Part shown: one piece after another, positions 61,500 to 64,000 of the stretch
Layout of the letters: each line of letters starts with the position of its first letter
Numbering within the stretch: position 1 is the first letter of the stretch
NCBI GenBank assembly: GCA_943846785.1
Contig: OX044367.1
Coordinates: forward strand, 496,001 to 560,000
Origin: SCGC-AAA076-P13 sp905478035
GTDB lineage: Bacteria; Pseudomonadota; Gammaproteobacteria; Magnimaribacterales; D2472
Direction of reading: 5' to 3'
DNA length: 64,000 nt
The notes under the pieces: model-generated
The model's database searches: none
Told to the model about the DNA's origin: nothing
What the model saw: the letters and a program-made list of their open reading frames with translations, nothing else
Position numbers and translations under genes: made by a program

Positions 61500-63719
61500 T
61501 CACTGAATAATAGTGCTATCAAACAATAAACTATGTATCTCTTCAGTTATGAAGGGAGCAAATGGATGCATCATTATTAATATTTCTTTTAGCATGGGCC
61601 TAAGGTTCTCAGTTTTTCCTGACTTCTTACATTCTTCAATATATACGTCACAAAATTTACTCCAAAAAAATTCATAGACTTCGTTTATAGCAAAATCCAA
61701 TCTGTAAGCCTCAATATTTTTTTGTATTTTATTTTTTGTTTTTTGAAATTCATCCATTATTAATTTATCTGCATCAGTTTTAGGATCAAAAATTTCATTA
61801 CCTACAGGGTAGCCGTTTATAAATCTTGCTGCATTCCATATTTTCGTACAAAAGTTTCTATAACCCTTCAATCTTCCAAATTCAAAGCTAATGTCCTTGG
61901 TATGTGTTGCTAAAGAGTAAAACGTCATCCTTAATGCGTCTGTTCCATATGACTCAATACCTTTGGGGAATTGATTTCTTGTTTTGCGTTCAATTTTTTG
62001 GGCAATTTTTTCCTGCATAAGGTTCGAGGTTCTTTTTTCTACCAATTCGTCTTGAGATATCCCATAAATTAGATCTAATGGATCAATAACATTCCCTTTT
62101 GATTTCGACATTTTCTGACCATTCTCATCTCTAATAAGGCCAGTCACATATACATCTTTAAATGGAATTTGATCTGTAAACTCTAGACTCATCATCATCA
62201 TTCTGGCCACCCAGAAAAAAATAATATCAAAACCAGTTACCAGCAATGAGGTTGGAAAGTGTTTTTTAAAATCATTGGTTTCATTGGGCCAGCCCATTGA
62301 TGCAAAAGGCCATAAACTTGAAGAGAACCACGTATCAAGAACATCATCATCTTGATTAAGTTCTCTAGTATCTAAATTATATTGAGTTCTGACTTCCTCT
62401 TCATTATGACCAACATAAACATTACCTTCACTGTCATACCAGGCAGGTATTCTATGGCCCCACCATATCTGCCTACTAATACACCAGTCTTGTATGTTAT
62501 CCATCCAATTAAAATATGTCTTATCCCAGTTTTGAGGATGAAATTTAATGTCACCGTTATTTACAGCCTCATTAGCTCTTGCTGCCATCTCAGATGTTTT
62601 TACATACCATTGATGACTCAATTTAGGCTCTATAACAACATTGGATCTTTCGCCTCTAGGGACGCTGATATGATATTTTTCTTCTTTTTCTAATAGAGAT
62701 AGCTCACTCAATTTTTCTATAACAAGTTTTCTTACTTTAAACCGGTCAAGGTTATTAAAAGGTGCGGGTACATTATCATTTGACCAAGCATCATCATTGA
62801 ATATATTTATAGGTTCAAAATCGCTGCCAGTTTCAGAGGTTTTAACCCGGCCATTTACTTCATGTAATGAATATTTTTTGCCAATTTCATAATCATTAAA
62901 GTCATGACCAGGCGTTATTTTTAGACAACCAGTCCCAAATTCCATATCTACATACTCATCAGCCAGTATAGGAATTTTTCTTCCCACAAAGGGTAAAACA
63001 ATATTCTTACCAATTAACTTTTTGTATCTTTCATCATTTGGGTTAACTGCAATTGCCATATCGCCAAACATTGTTTCAGGTCTTGTAGTGGCAACTGTAA
63101 TAAAGTCATCAGTTCCTTCAATTGGATACTTGATATGCCATAATAATCCGTCTTTTTCTTGCCTTATGACTTCTAAATCAGAAACAGCTGTTTTAAGTGA
63201 TGGGTCCCAATTAACAAGCCTATAGCCTCTATAAATTTTGCCTTTTCTATGCAGTTCTACAAATGCTTTAATAACAGCTTCATTAAAACCATCATCGAGT
63301 GTAAAGCGATACTTATCCCAATCTACAGTACTTCCTAGTCTTTTAATTTGTGAGGTAATTTTTTCTTCTGAGTAATTTTTCCAATCCCAAACTTCTTCAA
63401 GAAATTTTTCCCTACCAAGATCTTTTCTTGTAATTTCTTTCTTAGCTAGATTATTTTCAACAAGCATCTGAGTTGCAATTCCAGCATGATCACTTCCTAC
63501 TTGCCAATAGGCATCTTTTCCTGCCATATGGTTATATCTTGTATAGAAATCCATAATAGCGTATTGAAAACTATGCCCCATATGCAGTGTACCAGTAACA
63601 TTTGGAGGAGGAATGACTTGAGAGAAAGACTCGCTTGAGTCTGTATTAGTTACCTTTCTCTGAGACCAAATTTTTACCCACTTTTCTTCTATATCTGTAG
63701 GGAAGTACTGTTTATCCAT
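61500..63719 (-). CDS. valS: Valine-tRNA ligase lacking the C-terminal domains
   Basis: 739 residues against 951 in E. coli. The catalytic parts are complete: HIGH as PNVTGTLHMGHSFQ near residue 38, an editing domain with VATTRPETMFGDMAIAV, and KMSKS at residue 536. The protein then stops shortly after HPFAPFITEEIHSLL, within the anticodon-binding domain; the rest of that domain and the C-terminal coiled coil are absent (about 200 residues). None of the other frames beyond the stop restores the family sequence. The gene follows pepA with a 16-nt gap; holC, which lies between them in E. coli, is missing. Confidence 0.93.
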   Translation of the reverse strand: MDKQYFPTDIEEKWVKIWSQRKVTNTDSSESFSQVIPPPNVTGTLHMGHSFQYAIMDFYTRYNHMAGKDAYWQVGSDHAGIATQMLVENNLAKKEITRKDLGREKFLEEVWDWKNYSEEKITSQIKRLGSTVDWDKYRFTLDDGFNEAVIKAFVELHRKGKIYRGYRLVNWDPSLKTAVSDLEVIRQEKDGLLWHIKYPIEGTDDFITVATTRPETMFGDMAIAVNPNDERYKKLIGKNIVLPFVGRKIPILADEYVDMEFGTGCLKITPGHDFNDYEIGKKYSLHEVNGRVKTSETGSDFEPINIFNDDAWSNDNVPAPFNNLDRFKVRKLVIEKLSELSLLEKEEKYHISVPRGERSNVVIEPKLSHQWYVKTSEMAARANEAVNNGDIKFHPQNWDKTYFNWMDNIQDWCISRQIWWGHRIPAWYDSEGNVYVGHNEEEVRTQYNLDTRELNQDDDVLDTWFSSSLWPFASMGWPNETNDFKKHFPTSLLVTGFDIIFFWVARMMMMSLEFTDQIPFKDVYVTGLIRDENGQKMSKSKGNVIDPLDLIYGISQDELVEKRTSNLMQEKIAQKIERKTRNQFPKGIESYGTDALRMTFYSLATHTKDISFEFGRLKGYRNFCTKIWNAARFINGYPVGNEIFDPKTDADKLIMDEFQKTKNKIQKNIEAYRLDFAINEVYEFFWSKFCDVYIEECKKSGKTENLRPMLKEILIMMHPFAPFITEEIHSLLFDSTIIQ

Positions 63720-63735
63720 ATTTTTTGGAATAGCT

Positions 63736-64000
63736 TTATTTTAATTTTTTGCTTAAAAGTAGTTCACTTAGTAACGGAACAGGTCTACCAGTTCCAGCTT
63801 TTATAGGCGAGCTATGCGATGCAGTTGCAGCAATATCTATATGAGCCCATTTGTAATCATTGGTAAACTTAGACAAGAATGCTGCAGCATGAATTGTACC
63901 TGCTTCTCTGCCTCCGCCAATATTAGCTAAATCGGCATATCTTGTTTTAGTACATGATTGATGCTCATCCCATAATGGAAGTTGCCATGCTCTATCACCA
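63736..64000 (-). CDS. pepA: Leucyl aminopeptidase, C-terminal part
   Basis: The last 87 codons, ending at TAA (63738-63736), run off the window edge. The translation includes LPLWDEHQSCTKTRYADLANIGG, AGTIHAAAFLSKF, WAHIDIAATAS and the family ending GTGRPVPLLSELLL. M17 dizinc aminopeptidase; the metal ligands lie outside the window. It is upstream of valS, the common gammaproteobacterial neighbourhood. Confidence 0.92.
   Translation of the reverse strand, partial: GDRAWQLPLWDEHQSCTKTRYADLANIGGGREAGTIHAAAFLSKFTNDYKWAHIDIAATASHSSPIKAGTGRPVPLLSELLLSKKLK

Noticed and set aside
61490..61520. Frameshift explaining the short ValS
   Set aside because: Both other frames past the stop end within about 15 codons without ValS-like sequence, and the ABC ATPase occupies the following DNA.
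1..64000. Phage, transposon, CRISPR, toxin-antitoxin or defence system
   Set aside because: No integrase, transposase, direct-repeat array, cas or restriction gene was seen. ratA/ratB carry a toxin-antitoxin name, but their conserved neighbourhood and family point to a housekeeping role.

Overview
This window is a compact, AT-rich bacterial chromosome segment made almost entirely of housekeeping genes. Gene content and order point to a gammaproteobacterium: complete S10/spc/alpha ribosomal operons, divergent uvrA/ssb, a FabA/FabB pair, the smpB-ssrA, ratA-ratB and bamE cluster, fur, grpE-dnaK-dnaJ-dapB, rpsB-tsf-pyrH-frr-uppS-cdsA-dxr-rseP-bamA-skp-lpxD-fabZ-lpxA-lpxB-rnhB-dnaE-accA-tilS, a holD-like gene next to rimI, and pepA-valS. 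The low GC, very short spacers, frequent stop/start overlaps, frequent TTG/GTG starts, trimmed proteins (TilS, DapB, ValS) and one TonB-dependent receptor suggest a streamlined marine lineage of the SAR86 type. That taxonomic placement is inference; no 16S rRNA gene is present.

Layout. 1-13115 (+): the end of rpsJ, the rest of the S10 operon, the spc operon through secY and the small rpmJ, and the alpha operon (rpsM-rpsK-rpsD-rpoA-rplQ). 13124-16451: uvrA (-) and ssb (+), diverging. 16464-18424 (+): a crotonase-family gene and an Old Yellow Enzyme-type oxidoreductase. 18421-21099 (-): ispB-fabA-fabB, with an apparent frameshift in ispB. 21189-22802 (+): rplU-rpmA-obgE. 22794-26543 (-): rpsT, a terminator, a TonB-dependent receptor and a secreted unknown protein. 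26626-27490 (-): tmRNA and smpB. 27543-30066 (+): a DUF3429-like membrane protein, a sodium-dependent transporter, ratA and ratB, converging on bamE (-). 30485-35222 (+): fur, then grpE-dnaK-dnaJ-dapB behind a sigma-32-like promoter. 35351-54717 (+): a nearly gapless 19 kb run for translation factors, isoprenoid/phospholipid synthesis, outer-membrane assembly, lipid A, replication and fatty-acid synthesis. 54745-55518 (+): a second crotonase. 55515-57170 (-): leuA. 57204-58081 (+): holD-like and rimI. 58084-59044 (-): two tandem glutathione peroxidases. 59144-59602 (+): an ElaA-like acetyltransferase. 59633-64000 (-): an ABC-2 exporter pair, a short valS, and the C-terminal end of pepA.

The genes form coherent modules: ribosome and RNA polymerase assembly; chaperones; envelope biogenesis (undecaprenyl-PP, CDP-diacylglycerol, DXP pathway, RseP, BamA, Skp, BamE, Lpx, FabZ, FabA/FabB, AccA); and trans-translation. 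I found no phage, transposon, CRISPR array, toxin system or biosynthetic cluster, and no clearly undescribed system. The observations most worth a second look are the ValS that stops about 200 residues early with an ABC exporter directly behind it, the ispB reading-frame break at an A7 slippery run, a perfect 3 x 45 bp repeat encoding an acidic tail on ribosomal protein S2, a thrombospondin-type-3-like calcium motif in a BamA surface loop, a cysteine-free Fur, a sigma-32-like promoter overlapping an inverted repeat, and the absence of a LexA box between uvrA and ssb.
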